A DNA stretch of 64,000 bases from Crotophaga sulcirostris (taxonomy: Eukaryota > Chordata > Aves > Cuculiformes > Crotophagidae), in contig VYZB01000271.1 in NCBI GenBank assembly GCA_013397455.1, positions 744,582 to 808,581 of the forward strand, written 5' to 3'. Below the pieces are notes generated by a model that saw nothing but the letters and a program-made list of their open reading frames with translations, searched no databases and was not told the origin of the DNA. Within the stretch, counting starts at the first letter, position 1, and the number at the start of each line of letters is the position of its first letter. Positions 1 through 11,997 of this stretch are shown here, in pieces. Made by a program: the position numbers and the translations under genes.

Positions 1-1125
1 GTGTTTCTGAAAACTCTGAATTTAAGTGAAATTTGTTGTTTTGGGTTTTTTTTATCCATCCCTAGTTATTTTCTGTATCATAGCTGAGTGCTGGAGACTA
101 AGAAGAATATGGATTAGGATTCTCAAGCATAGATAGAAATAGCATTGCCTGCTTAAGGCATATTTAAAGGGTCTGATTTTTCAGCTGGTGAATGTTCAGT
201 GTTTCTGGAAAGGGGCATCCAAACTCCACAGTTTCTGAAAAACTCAGCCTGAGTCCCTCTAAGCTGCTTGCCCATGCAGAGCATGGTTTTATTGTAAATG
301 GCAGTACAATTGTCTTCTGTAACTGTACAGGATGCAGCATTAGAATTCATTATTGTAGAAGATCTGGTTTCTGACTGAAAACCGAAGTATTATGTATAAG
401 CCTTATCAGCTCTCTAACAAGCCTGGACCACACTTTAAATGGGAGATCACAGCCCACTCCTTGTCTTCACCATGTAATAAGGCTTGTCAAAACATAAAGC
501 TCTTCTGCATTAAATATGATGCCATTCCCACTGTGAAACAGACAGTTTAAAATATTTAAATCAGTAGATCTACTGTGCTTTTCTGCTGGTCTAACTGCAT
601 TCATGTTACAGCATTTCTTAGCATAAAGGGATCAGAAAAAGAAAAATTGCCTCCCTAATCATCGCAGTTATTCCTCTAAGTGTTTTTTCCTTTGGTCTGG
701 ATACAGAGAGTAGCTCTTTGTTCTTCTCAGCTGGGCAGTGCTGTGAGCCAGGAGGTATTGCCCAAACAGACAGCTCGCCCCAGCCTGTGCTCCCAGCAAG
801 ATTCACCTCTGCCCTTCTCAAACAAAGTGAGTTTGTTGGTCTGTGCTGTGACTCACTAGGAAGGAGGAAATAAGTGACTGCTATCCAACACTGGCCAACT
901 AATTGTTTAATGAACTCGTCCCCTGTCTCTCTTCCCACTAGGCCATGGCAAAATTACTCTGACTCTAGTTTTAATAAGTTTACTTCTTCTGTCAAATTAC
1001 ATTTATTGATACATAGCTGACCCTCACTGCAATGAAAGAAGTAAAACTCACGCTATTTCCTGTCTTCGTACATTGCCATTCAGACAGAGAAATACCTGGT
1101 TTGGGAACCAAAGTTTTCTACTCAC
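1..1125 (-). other. PSTPIP1 intron 12, partial
   Basis: This is intronic sequence after exon 12. I looked on the minus strand for the next linker exon and for the SH3 domain and saw neither. Sequence around 700-960 is mildly GC-rich but gives no recognisable PSTPIP1 residues. Nothing else was recognised. Confidence 0.7.
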
Positions 1126-1210
1126 CTCTTCATCATCCCACAGGACTGGGTTGGGCTGCTGTTGCTTCTGTTTGCTTCTCTGCTGTAGTAGTTCTCATAT
1201 CCTATTGCAT
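1126..1210 (-). CDS. PSTPIP1: PSTPIP1 coding exon 12 (residues 279-307; linker)
   Basis: This 85-nt exon encodes the start of the proline/serine-rich linker: YENYYSREANRSNSS, then PTQSCGMMKR. The acceptor TGTTGCAG is preceded by a T-rich tract, and the donor AGAG|GTGAGT is strong. The NYY and SCGM-KR blocks match human PSTPIP1. The stretch between them is divergent and about two residues shorter. The last two bases (AG) belong to a codon completed beyond position 1. This is the last exon I can place in the window. Confidence 0.92.
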
Positions 1211-4200
1211 CTGCAACAGCACAATAAAAATGAGAAGTTCAAACAGGCAAAGCTCTTTTCTCCCCACAGTCACAGACCTCGGGGGCTGCTGAAGCAAAGC
1301 ACAGTACAGTGCCCATCTGCACTCATCTGTTCTGTGGCTGGAGGAGCTCAGAGGGACCTGGGGACTGGACAAAAGCCATTCAAGTGCTTGTAAGCAGCTA
1401 TGTCCTTGGTGGAAAGGCTTGCTTGGCCTGAGACGAGCACAGTCACGGTCCTGAAGCACTGTTCTAATAGCTGTGCCTAACCTTAGTTAAGAAGATGGTT
1501 TCCTCCATGGCTGATTCCTCTGTTGCCTTAAAGCTCAGGATTTCAGGGAGCATAGCATTGTCGGTGTGAGCCTGGGATCGTGTTCTTGATACCACTGGCT
1601 GCAGTGTGTTTTGTTTCTTTTTTCTTAATGTATAGAGTTGGGAATTTCTGGAGTTTCTGCACACTGTTGCCAGCAGCAATAATGAGCAATTTCCTATTCT
1701 ACGCTTGTGTTTGAGCATCTCCTCCATCCACCTCAGAGAGCTGATTTGCTGTTTACCCAGAGATATTTGGGGTTTGTTCTCTCAAACATGTTACAGTTCC
1801 TTCTCTCTCCCCTATGGTGTTGTTAAGGTGAAATTGGGACCATTTCCAACTCTAGCTTTACAGATGAAATGGTTACAGATGGACTTATTTATTTTTCATC
1901 TCGCAACTCCCAGCGTAGTTACTTAGAGCCGGTGGCCACACACCCTTTCTGCCTTATCTGTGTTAAAGCCAAACAAACACAAGTGCAATCTCTGATAGCG
2001 TATTATCTCAGTTCTGATACCAGCAAATTAAGAAAGACATTGGACTTGGGCTAAAGTTTGTGTTGACATTCTCACGTTGGGTCAGCTGAGATCATAAGTA
2101 GAGCAGGCATGTACAGCCAGTGACTGTGAAGAATCCTTACAATCAAGATTTTCAGTAATTAGGGACTTTTCAGACCAATTTAAGGGTCTCCTATTACCTT
2201 CCTAGACTGTCACCTTGGTATAGTTTCTAGTTTATAATGCATTGTAAGATTAGGTCAAAGAGGGGAGTGAGCAACGGCATCAAGAAACCAAAAGGTTTGG
2301 TCAGGAGGAAGGTCTCCTGCTACACAATACAAAACCACACACAGGTTCCCTCCTGCCTTTTGTTAATAATAAAACAGATCAGCAGCTCACCAGCTACTGT
2401 GCAAGCTCATTAGCCAGAGCTGTGGAGGGACTAGGGTGTTACTGCCAGAACATGTCACCTTCTGGAAGGTGGCAAAAAAATATCCAACAAAAAAGCAAGT
2501 CCGTGATTTCTTTGCCTTTCATAAGACTCTCGAGGGTTTTTCCCACCTATTTCTTATTAGAAATGAGTCCTGACATAGTGAAGAGCTGCTTGCAGAAAAT
2601 TGCCTAGGCGACCAGAGAATGAGAAATCTCACGTAGAAAATAAAACCTAGCTGAAAATTACAAATTTCTTAGTATACAGAAGCTGTTTCACACTGTTGCA
2701 AGGCACAGTCCTCCCTTCTGCCAGTGAAAACGTAGGTTTTGCTTGGTAAATGCTCCTGTATCAGTGAATTTAAATCCCCTATGTGAAGAATAATAATCTA
2801 TAGCAGCAAAATGGCATCCAGTGCACTAATATCAACACATTCATTCCAAAAAAATCCCCAAATCCCAATTCTTAAACATCATAGATGTAATGACAGAAAG
2901 GCTGAGTGAAAACCAGGCCGCGGATAGCTCAATGCTCAGCTGTGGCAGCACCCAGCTCTGCTGAAGAGGTCCTAAAGGTGTGGCTGCTGTGGGCTTCGAG
3001 CTCTGCGGTGAAATCAGAGGGTGTAAGCTGCTCCTGTACAAGATAATTACCCCTTGGGACAGGGTGTTCATGTTGCTGGTACCTGTACAACTCCCAACAT
3101 GGAAGGTTTTTATCACTATAAACATTCCTTACACCAGCATAGCTTTTTCTCCCCTCAGAATGGAAGTGAGCTCCATTGGTCCTGGTGGGGGCATACTAAG
3201 GGGATATCCTCTTTGAGACAGCACTGTGTGGAACTGAAACTGTATCCGTGCACAGATTTAAAAGACAAATAAATGGCGAAAGAGGTCTTCTCAGCATGGA
3301 TATTAATGAAGAGATCAAATGGGGAATTTTCTCTCCCGTTACAAAGGCTGTGAGTCTTTGTTTACTGCAGCAGCTGCACAGTAGTGCAAGCAGTCACTCG
3401 GTCTATAAATATCTTGTATTGCTTGTTGCTGTAAAAGGGTGTGGTTTGGCTTTGGCTGTGTCACACATTAGATAGCCTTCTTTCTGGTGGTGCGTTTGGA
3501 GAACTCCTACCCTGGAGCAGTATGTTTTCATTTCACAGCTGCTCTTAGCTCTTGCTGTCCCCATCTCCATTTCAGCCCAAAGGTTTTGACCACAGAAGTC
3601 GATGAAAAGGCTGCTTTGGCTTGACTGGACAGAGTCTGTGAACCTTACATGATTGCTGTATGCTGGAGCAAAGCCAATTTCATTCAAAATTTCCCCCAGC
3701 CAGGGTCTAGCCCTTTATACAAACAACTTCCTAGGAGGAAAAAAGATGTTATTCCCCACTGGGCAGATGGAACAAAACAGAATACAAAGTCAGGTCCTCT
3801 CTGTGTGGCAAATAAAGAGGAGCAGCTCTTTAAAAGGGACACCAGGGTGCAGTTCCAGGTTAAGTTGGCTCTGACTTGTCACCACTGCAGGAAGTGGAGG
3901 TTGCCATCTCTGCAAGGCAGTTTGCAACCTCCTTAGCAGTGTCAGTTCAGTTGTATTGTGAAATAAGCCGAGCTGAAAAGCCAAAACAACTTATTTTTCT
4001 TTTTTGGAGGATTATTTGTGATGTGAATCATTCAGCTTAGAGCTGCACAAGGAGCAATGGCAGCACAGTGAGGGGTAAGTGAGCAGCAGCGGGTGGGAAT
4101 GAATGGCCAGAGCAGCAGCTCCTCCAGCTGGCTTCTCTTCCAAAGTACATGTCCTGCACAACTGCAGCCTCAGCCTCATGGGTGACTCATCTGGCAAGAC

Positions 4201-4216
4201 CAATAGGAATAATTAC
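1211..4216 (-). other. PSTPIP1 intron 11 (3.0 kb)
   Basis: This is unique-looking intronic sequence with no CR1 fragment or exon that I can recognise. The short open frames here lack family features. Confidence 0.7.
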
Positions 4217-4313
4217 CTGGAGGTTGTGTTCCTGTCATTTTGGTCTTAATGAAGTAGTCTATGTCTGACTCTACAGTGCAGTTCTCCAAGCTTACCCGAA
4301 CCTCTTCATACAG
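4217..4313 (-). CDS. PSTPIP1: PSTPIP1 coding exon 11 (residues 247-279; end of F-BAR)
   Basis: This 97-nt exon encodes LYEEVRVSLENC, then DIDYFIKTKMTGTQPP. It completes the F-BAR domain and its C-terminal extension. The acidic residues equivalent to human E250 and E257, which are mutated in PAPA-spectrum disease (family knowledge), are both Glu here. The exon ends one base into an Asp codon, CCAG|GTAATT. The acceptor is GTTTTGTAG. Confidence 0.96.
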
Positions 4314-4957
4314 CTACAAAACAGAATCCAAGAATTTAATTTAATTTTAAACATCTCACATTGGATTAACAGTTAATGCTCTTGTAATATTTTTCCCCTT
4401 AAGAGATACTTTGTATGTGATAGATGTCTGACTTGGATGAATCTTTGGCCTGTCCCCCATACTAGCATTCTTGTAAACACAATTTTTTACTTGTGCTCTG
4501 GGTATTCTTATAAGAGAGGAGGATGAAGGCAGTCCAGGACTTTTCAATGCATTAAAGAAATTAATAGAAGAAAACAATCATTCAAGGTCAAACCCATTGT
4601 ATTCCTAAGTCTTCTAATTTTGAGACCATGGGTGTCTTTCTGAAAGTTGTGTCTGAGGCCACATGTACTCAATCGAGCGTTCTGGTAGCTGGAAGTGTTC
4701 CTCAACAAACTGAGGGGTAGAGACATGTAAGTGTCACCAAGTGTGACACAGACCATCTGTATCCAGGCACGTACCTGTGACATCTAGAAAGGACAAGCTA
4801 GACTGAGGATACTGCCCCCCACTGAACATGCACAACAGCCGGTTCACTGGAGGGGGCAACACCTGCAGGGAAGGGCAAGCTAGTGCTGTGTTTTTAGAGC
4901 ACTCTTGCTCCTCCTCTTCCTCCTTTGCACGCGCAGCTGCTTGGTGATTGCCCCTAC
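4314..4957 (-). other. PSTPIP1 intron 10 (644 bp)
   Basis: This short intron separates exons 11 and 10. Nothing else was recognised in it. A purine/pyrimidine-biased patch occurs near 4905-4925. Confidence 0.7.
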
Positions 4958-5056
4958 CTCATCATCCTTCACGCACTGCATGGAGAGCTGGTTGCAGTGC
5001 ACCCACAGCGAGTTGCGGAGGTTGGTGATGCGGTCGCACTCCTGAAGCTGGAAGAC
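4958..5056 (-). CDS. PSTPIP1: PSTPIP1 coding exon 10 (residues 214-246; PTP-PEST-binding region)
   Basis: This 99-nt phase-0 exon encodes [20 protein letters not shown] and [13 protein letters not shown]. It covers the region that in human holds Trp232, needed for PTP-PEST binding, and the disease positions R228, A230 and D246. With the one-residue offset, human 230 is residue 229 here and reads Ser (TCG, 5009-5011) instead of Ala. Arg, Trp and Asp at the other three positions are conserved. The donor GAG|GTAGGG is intermediate in strength. Confidence 0.96.
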
Positions 5057-7207
5057 CTAAAGCCAAAGAGGAGACGTGATGGAGCCTCGTGGTAGTAAGT
5101 TATTTGCAAGGCAGACAGCTACAGGGCTGGCATTTCCCTGGGCCAGGTTTGCAAGCCTGCAAACAGTTCTGAAGGATCCTTTGTAAATGAGGCCTCTTCA
5201 GGTACTGGAGAAAATACATCTACTTGTTCATGCTCAAGAATTTGTTTTAATTGGTTGCACCAAATTAAAGTTGTGTTTTATAGACAAAAATAAAGGAGAG
5301 GAGAGGGAGAGGAGAGGAATCGGGGTCTGGGTCTGACTGCTACCTCTGTTGCCAAGGATTTCAGAGTCAGGGTCCCTGTCTGCCCTTCACATTGAAATCT
5401 CCGTGTTTAGCAGATCAGTTAAGTGCTGGCATGAAAGGACTGTATTTATGATAGAGGTAGAGCCAAAAGTATCTGTCTCTTCCTTCTAGAATGTCTTTCT
5501 AACCTTCTATCTTTTGAAACTATTTGAGACTCTGTGAGTTGCCTCTGTTCATTTCTGAAATTATTTTCATGGTAACAAGAAAGCATTTTTCTTTATTCAG
5601 AGTTTGCTCCATACCTTCATGTATCTGGTTTTCTCATGTTGTTGCACAGCTTGGGAAGAATGAAGGGGGAAGAGGGAGAGAAGTGTGAACTGAGCTGGGG
5701 GAAGAGGCAGATAAACCCTTTCTTTAAAAACAACAAAAACCAACCACCCCAATCTCCAAGTTGTACTGTTATAAGTAGAACATCGATTTTTGGTTTTCCA
5801 TGAGGTGTGAAAAACTCAGATGCTTCCAGCCATCTGTTTCCATCTCCGTTTGCTAGTTACTGTGTCCAGAACACCACAGATGTATATAATATTCAGCAGA
5901 ACATTCAGCTGGGTATGCTGCCTGCCATCTAATATCTTACCATCTTAAAAAAACAGGAAAAAAGAGTCTGTCAATGGAGGCAACTGGCATTGGGACCAGT
6001 TTCTGAGACAAAAAGCTTTTAAAGAGAACTTGAAGGGTGGAGAATGAATATTTCAATATCCATTCTGAACAAAAAGCCTATGGCTGCAGCTTAGCCCCTC
6101 AGGGGCTGCTGAAATGGCACCAGAACCCACTGGGAGGTTTCCAGGTGAATGGTGGCCTGTCAGGAAATGCAGCTCCTCAGAGGGAAGTGACTCTGGGTGT
6201 GTCAAGCCCTTTGGGAAATACAGCTGGGTATTGTGCTGGACACATCCCTCATGTTCATCGGCTTCTGGGAAAGACTGCTAGTGCCCTTGGGTATCTCATG
6301 CCAAGGAATATGGCGCAGCCCCCATTACAAAAGTTGTCTCAGTGCTCCCACTTGCCAGACACAATTTTCAAGCTACGAATGTCCAACACTAGAAACCTAA
6401 GCAACTTCAGTGCTTCCAGATTCCCTGTTCTGCAGCCAGAAGCTTGGGATCTTAAGCTGCTTTGTACTGGTTACCAGTTTTAATTGCATCAAAAAATCTA
6501 TCAGTCCTTCTATCTCCAAGTACTTTTACAAGAAGGCACTAAAGATGCTCTTCCTTTCTGACTGGTGCTTTGAATTGAGCAGTGGGCTCTGTGGGCTATT
6601 CAGGATTTATCTGTGTGGGAGGAATGAAGTGTGTTGGGTTGTGGAAAGCTTCACTTGTTTGTTGGCTTCTTGAGAAGGGGCAAAATGTGCATCTTGGGAA
6701 GGCTTGGCACAATTCCTATGGAAAGACTGCTGCGCCAGTTGTGGGACTTTCCAGTCCTCCCAGACAGGGAATATTTAAGTGGAAGCAGAGAACTGGAAAG
6801 CTATGCTCCTGGTGTTTTATTTTATGTAGAAATAAAGCCTGCAATGAGTAAACATAGCAAAATTATTCTTTAGCAGATGGGCAAATGTATTTGAAGGATT
6901 AGTACGACCAAATGTGGCTGATTTGGATGTCAACCAGTTCCTATAAATTGTTGTGCAAAACGTACTAGCCAAGTGCAAATCTCACCCTCAGCATAATAGA
7001 AATAAAGACTCTTCCACTACCACCAACTTTCAACTTAAAGATTACCCCAAGGCAGAGGGCATATATTCTTACAGGTGTATATAAAGTGCTATGCAAAATA
7101 AAGATTCTGAGTGGCTTGAATATCTTTGCTCTCAGGATGCTGCGGTGCATACTGTTTAGTTTAGCCTGAAAATGTTATTTCAAATCTCCACTGAACTTGT
7201 GAGATTA

Positions 7208-7231
7208 AAAACAAACAAACAAACAAACAAA
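7208..7231. repeat. (AAAC)n microsatellite
   Basis: About six perfect or near-perfect ACAA/AAAC units lie in intron 9 of PSTPIP1. This is ordinary simple-sequence DNA. Confidence 0.9.
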
Positions 7232-7481
7232 TCTCTCCTGCATTAGGACAAAAAGCCATTCTGGAAGTCTGTTGCAAAACATAATCTAAAGGGAATCTTT
7301 TGTTCATTTTGAATGGATTAATTGAATTCTTCCTGTTTCAATTTTGAAATTTCTTTTTTAAACTAAAAATTAATTTTCATGTCTACATTTCTGTTCATTT
7401 TCCATTGAAATTATGTTTTGTCACAAAGCAATTATTGAGAAACAGCCTTAACTTGGCTGTGATAGCTGATCATCCTTGGGG

Positions 7482-8133
7482 GGGGTGGTCGACAGCAGCT
7501 GAACAAGAGCCAGCAGCGGCCCAGGTGGCCAAGAAGGCCAACAGCATCCTGGCTTGGCTCAGCCCTGGTGTGGCCAGCAGGAGCAGGGCAGGGATCGTCC
7601 CCCTGCACTCGGCGCTGGGGAGGCCGCACCTCGAATCCTGGGTTCAGTTTTGGGCCCCTCACTCCAAGAAGGACATTGAGGGGCTGGAGCACATCTGGAG
7701 AGAGGAAGGAAGCTGGTGAAAGGTCTAAAGAACAAGTCTTCTGAGAGCGTCTGAGGGCTCTGGGGCTGTTTAGTCTGGAGAAGAGGAGGCTGAGGGGAGA
7801 CCTCATTGCTCTCTGCAGCTCCTGGAAAGGAGGTTGTGGTGAGGTGGGTGCTGGGCTCTTCTCCAAAGCAACAAGGGTCAAGACAAGAGGAAATGGCCTC
7901 AAGTTGCACCAGGGGAGGTTTAGATCGGATATTGGGAAAAATTTCTTCACCACAAGGGTTGTCAGGCTCCAGTAGAGGCTGCCCAGGGCAGTGGAGGACT
8001 CTCCATCCCTGGAAGTGTTCAAAAAATGTGTAGATGTGGCACTTCAGGACGTGGTTTAGTAGGCAAGGTGGTGTTGGGCTGATGGTTAGATTGGATGATC
8101 TTAGAGATGTTTTCTACGATTCTGTGAGTCTAT
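7482..8133 (+). mobile_element. CR1 LINE fragment, 3' part of ORF2 plus 3' UTR
   Basis: This is a 5'-truncated CR1 retrotransposon copy, antisense to PSTPIP1. Broken reading frames show the C-terminal end of the CR1 reverse-transcriptase protein (blocks such as [13 protein letters not shown] and [17 protein letters not shown]). The usual 3' UTR follows (GATTGGATGATCTTAGAGATG) and then a decayed ATTCTGTG tail. The frame is shifted several times, so it is inactive. It covers the same segment as the copy at 57928-58540. Confidence 0.92.
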
Positions 8134-8486
8134 AAAGCTAGTGTATTCTTATGTTATGGGTGGAAATGGCAAAAAAATGCTTGCAAATAGATTGTACCAG
8201 TTCATATATTGCTGCAGTTTTCCACCCTCTGCCCTTATTCCCCTCCTTTTGTATTTACATGCTTGTGCTTTTGCTGAACAAGCAAGGAGAGTGTAAGCAA
8301 GTGAGACCACTAGCACCTATGTCTAAATCAACTCTAGTTTTTACAGTATTTTTGCAGACATCTACTGAGACATCTCACACAGCAAACAGCAGACCTTTGG
8401 ATGATATCTCAGGTCCTAGACTGATATCTACAATTAGGATAAAATGAAGAGCGCACAAATACATCGCTAGAAAAGTCAATGTTTAC

Positions 8487-8566
8487 CTCGCAGGTTTTGA
8501 TATGTTCCTGTTCCCACTCTGTCCTGACCTTATCCAGCTGCTCGATGTTCTGTTTGTACACGTTCT
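8487..8566 (-). CDS. PSTPIP1: PSTPIP1 coding exon 9 (residues 187-213, F-BAR)
   Basis: This 80-nt exon starts with two bases of the split Glu codon. It then encodes NVYKQNIEQLDKV and RTEWEQEHIKTCE. The WEQEH...TCE pattern is conserved with human. The donor is CGAG|GTAAAC and the acceptor TGTTTGCAG. Confidence 0.95.
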
Positions 8567-9396
8567 CTGCAAACACAGACACACATAATAGAAACCAAGC
8601 ACTTAGGAAAAATACGATACAGGCTTTCTCTTTTTCCTCCATTTAGGACCTGGCTGTGGCTCTTACACTTTGGGCTGTGGTTTGCCAGAGCATCACAAGA
8701 AAGTGGGAGCTTGAAACTGCTGGGCTGCAAGGGTATTTGGTTTTTTCTCTTTGCAACTTTACACTAGAGTAAGGATTCTCTCTGCATGGTCATCTATGCA
8801 GACCATCTATAAACTTTACAGTGGAGATAATGCAAATCAAAGGTGAATAGCCTGGACTGAGCTTCCTTAGGCTCCTTTTGTGCTGAGCCAGCCAGGTAAG
8901 TCGTGAGATTTAGTGCAAACTTTTATGTGAGCTGTGAGGGACAAGTCTGAACCCATGAACCAGCTCAGATGTCTCCTGGCCTGGCCTGCTGAACATACAC
9001 TGTGTTTTTGGCTGGAGAATGCTACTGTGCTCAGGTACAGGGAACCTGGGGACTGTGTATCCAGTTTGTCCTGGCTGGGGGCAATTTGAGAATCGTTCTT
9101 TTGTGCTTTCAAATTTGCTTCAGAAAGAGCTTTCTTTCATGGGTGAAGTCCCTAAAGGAGGTCTTCTATAAATTCTTTAATGAAAGGAGACTTGCATTTC
9201 CACAAAGAACAGTAAATGTAGGTGACTCTCTCATTGCCATTTTGTAAAAGCTTCTTTAATTTGGGGTGAGTGACTTTATGAAGCCTGACTTCAAACAGAG
9301 CCAGCCTGGGTGGCTTGGATGGCACTATATCAAAATCAGTGTGCTGGTAGATCTTTGCTGAGAAAAACCTTAGTTTGGTTGCAAACAGAGCATCAC
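8567..9396 (-). other. PSTPIP1 intron 8 (830 bp)
   Basis: This intron lies between exon 9 and microexon 8. No repeat or other feature was recognised. Confidence 0.7.
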
Positions 9397-9442
9397 CTGC
9401 TTCATTTGCTGCGTCTCTGCATTGCTTGGCTTTGTTCTGACT
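9397..9442 (-). CDS. PSTPIP1: PSTPIP1 coding exon 8, 46-nt microexon (residues 172-187)
   Basis: This exon encodes SQNKAKQCRDAANEA plus the first base of a Glu codon completed in exon 9. The acceptor is CCTGTTTCAG and the donor GCAG|GTGATG. It was found by looking for the residues missing between exons 7 and 9. Human has SQNKARQCKDSATEA, from memory. Length and phase fit exactly. Confidence 0.94.
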
Positions 9443-11190
9443 CTGAAACAGGAAAAGAAATACCCCAAATTAATTTCTGGCCATTTTTTTTGCTTCTGCC
9501 CCAGTCTTTTTGCTGCCTGCTCTCTTTCCCCTTCCGATGGAAAGGCTCAGACTTGCAAATGCTTCTTGTCTGTCCCACCTTGATGCACAGTTCTATTGAA
9601 TGTGTGCTATGGGATAGAAGGGACCAGACTTTTGCAGATGCAACCAAAGGTCCACTGACTTCAAGGGAAATCTGGCAATTTGCATCTTTCCTTCAGACAT
9701 CCCTGCCACAGGAGCTCAGTGCTGGCATGATCAAGCCTGAAGCTGTGTCTGCTGGCTGAGTTGTTTTTTTTCTCAAGTGTTTGATGTGCTTTGCTAATAG
9801 CAGAAATAAATAGCAGATAAGATTCTTCATCTTCCAAGCTCCTTGTGTAATACACAGATGAAAAGAACACAGCCTTTAAAATACTTTGCAAATGCCAGAT
9901 TATTTCCCATAACAAGTCTGAAGCCTAAAAGCAAAATTCACGCTAAGTAGAACTTTACTTTTTTAAAAACCTGCAGCTTTTAACATATGAAGCACAGGTC
10001 TGTTCTCACAGGTCTTTCTGCACAGATGGTGATGACAGTACATTAATGCACAGCTCTAGACATCAGTATCACACACTCCTCCATTCTGCCCTTCAAGACA
10101 AGGCTCAGGTAGGGGTTCTTATGACCATATTCCTCATCACAGCTGGTTGGAAAATGTGTAGTAAGCTGGGAATATAAACTTCATTCTTATTTGCTTCCTG
10201 GCCCAAACTGCTTGGGAGTGCCGCTCGGAATTAAACAGCTGACACGTTTCTTGTGAGATGCCTCTGTGCATTTCAAACGTGCTGGAATGTGTGTGGAAGC
10301 AATGGCACTGCAGCACCCTGGGGTCCTTCTGTGTGAAAGGAGCTGGGTCAGATTTTGATGCCATTGAAGTTGCTAAGTGTTCTGCTCTGATTTCGGTAGG
10401 GCCAGGATTTCATCCCCTCTTTACAGCTAAGCTGGAGGGTTTTGTTCATCAAAGATTAGCGAATGCTGGAAATAAAACATAAAGTTCTGGTGCTGTTTTT
10501 AGAGTCTCCACCCCCCCCCTCCTTGAGATGATTTTTGATCCTTTTTGCTTACACTGCACTGATTTTTATCGAGCCAAAGAGAGTTCATTTATTTTGTTTT
10601 CTCCATCTGTTCCGCTGTAAAATGTTCCCATTAAAAGTTAGTGAATTGTCAGCTACAAGTATCAAGACGATGCAATGAAGGACTGCAGTGCCTTAATTTC
10701 CAATGATTTATTTTTGAGTTTGTAAATTTAGTTGAAATCAAACTAACCATAAGGAGAAAAATGTTGAGGAAAAATATGCATTTTAATATAAGATACTATG
10801 CCTACTAAACATAAGCGACCAAAAGGCAAAACTAACTGCATGCCATACTTCTGGTTTCTTTTTTATGAACAATTTCGAAGAGAAATCTCATTCGGTTTCC
10901 CTTCAGGATTGATAGAGCAATTAGATCACAGCCTGGGATAAAGAGATAACTTGGTTGCTTCCCAGCCTTTTTAAAAACCCTCAGCCTATGGCAGATCAAG
11001 ATCAGGGTTACTGAAAGAGTTTGTGAAGGAAGACCTCCCTGGGAAGGTTCTTTGTTTCAGATTGTGATTCTAAGTGTTTAATTGGAAGGGAAAGCAGCCC
11101 ACAGAGTGGGATGTTCAGGTGTGTTCTCCTGTACCTGGAAAAGGAAAAAACCCACACATTTTTCTCTCAATAGCCTGTCAACAGAGGTAC
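9443..11190 (-). other. PSTPIP1 intron 7 (1.7 kb)
   Basis: This intron lies between microexon 8 and exon 7. It contains a C9 run near 10511-10519. No mobile element or exon was recognised. Confidence 0.7.
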
Positions 11191-11289
11191 CTTTTCGGTC
11201 TGCTTTTGATTGCCTGCAGCACTCGTCCGTTCAAAGGACTGTTCGGCTTCATCCGCCTCCTTACACTTCTGTTCATAGGTCTTCTTTGA
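11191..11289 (-). CDS. PSTPIP1: PSTPIP1 coding exon 7 (residues 139-171, F-BAR)
   Basis: This 99-nt phase-0 exon encodes 33 residues including [20 protein letters not shown] and NQKQTEK. It aligns to human over its whole length. The donor is AAAAG|GTACCT, the weakest-looking in the gene because it lacks the usual A at +4 and G at +5. The acceptor is TCAATACAG. Confidence 0.95.
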
Positions 11290-11934
11290 CTGTATTGAAA
11301 TAAGGTCAAATGTGAGTTTTTAGGTTAGGGAACAAGGCTGGGTTGTCTCCAGCTTGATTTTCTAGGCATTTTCTGCTCTGCAATCAAGGGGAGCAAATCA
11401 GTACCTGAGTTTGAGCAACAGAAAAAATTCCCAGTGACACCAGGAGCAAAAGAAATCCTTATTTGCACCAGAAGACCTCACTGTCTTAAAGATTCACTTA
11501 GAACAACCACATTAAATAAAAATTGCTGGTTCAGTTCCAGCTGTTAGCACTGAGGGGTCTGCAGCTACTTTTCTTTGGAGGCAACTAGCTATTGGAAACG
11601 AAACCCAGCTGCCTGTAGTTCCTGTACCTGACCAGCTTTCCTGTTTGAGAGATTTCCTTCTGTTTACAAGAATCCCTCACTGTTTTTAAAGTCGTATTTA
11701 CGCAAATTTACACATTTGCTCCTGGAAGTCTCCTTCCCTAGAAAGAGTGAAATTTTGTTTGCCCTCGGGCTTTGCTCTTTACACATTAACTTTCTGAGTA
11801 TTTGTCCTTCTCTCTCTTACACACACACATTTTTGACTTTTCTTTAAATATAGGTAGGTTAAATTCAGATTTCACCTTGTCTCAAACTGGAGCCACTTTG
11901 CATCAAAACACCTACACAAAGCCTCCTTGCTTAC
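11290..11934 (-). other. PSTPIP1 intron 6 (645 bp)
   Basis: This short intron is followed by exon 6. A small (AC)n run occurs near 11820-11829. Nothing else was recognised. Confidence 0.7.
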
Positions 11935-11997
11935 CTCCATTGTTTTCTTATAGTAGGACAATTTGCTCTTTTGCATTCGCTCCAAGGCAGACTCATA
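11935..11997 (-). CDS. PSTPIP1: PSTPIP1 coding exon 6 (residues 118-138, F-BAR)
   Basis: This 63-nt phase-0 exon encodes 21 residues ending QKSKLSYYKKTME. The acceptor is TTCTTGCAG and the donor GGAG|GTAAGC. The lysine-rich stretch matches human PSTPIP1 (QKSKLSLYKKAME). It continues the long antiparallel helix of the F-BAR dimer. Confidence 0.95.

Larger units (their letters stand above)
5057..8486 (-). other. PSTPIP1 intron 9 (3.4 kb), carrying a CR1
   Basis: This intron contains a GA-rich simple tract at about 5295-5316, an (AAAC)n microsatellite at 7208-7231 and a CR1 fragment at about 7482-8133. No additional exon was seen. Confidence 0.75.

Noticed and set aside
618..938. Possible next PSTPIP1 linker exon
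   Set aside because: The minus-strand translation has none of the expected linker or SH3 residues, and no acceptor/donor pair gives the right phase.
4843..4862. CTCF-like motif near exon 10
   Set aside because: CACTGGAGGGGGCAAC resembles the CTCF core, but it needs mismatches at constrained positions. Too weak to call.
7432..8022. 196-codon open frame on the minus strand
   Set aside because: It is the antisense of the CR1 fragment at 7482-8133. Its long open length comes from repeat composition, and it has no family features.
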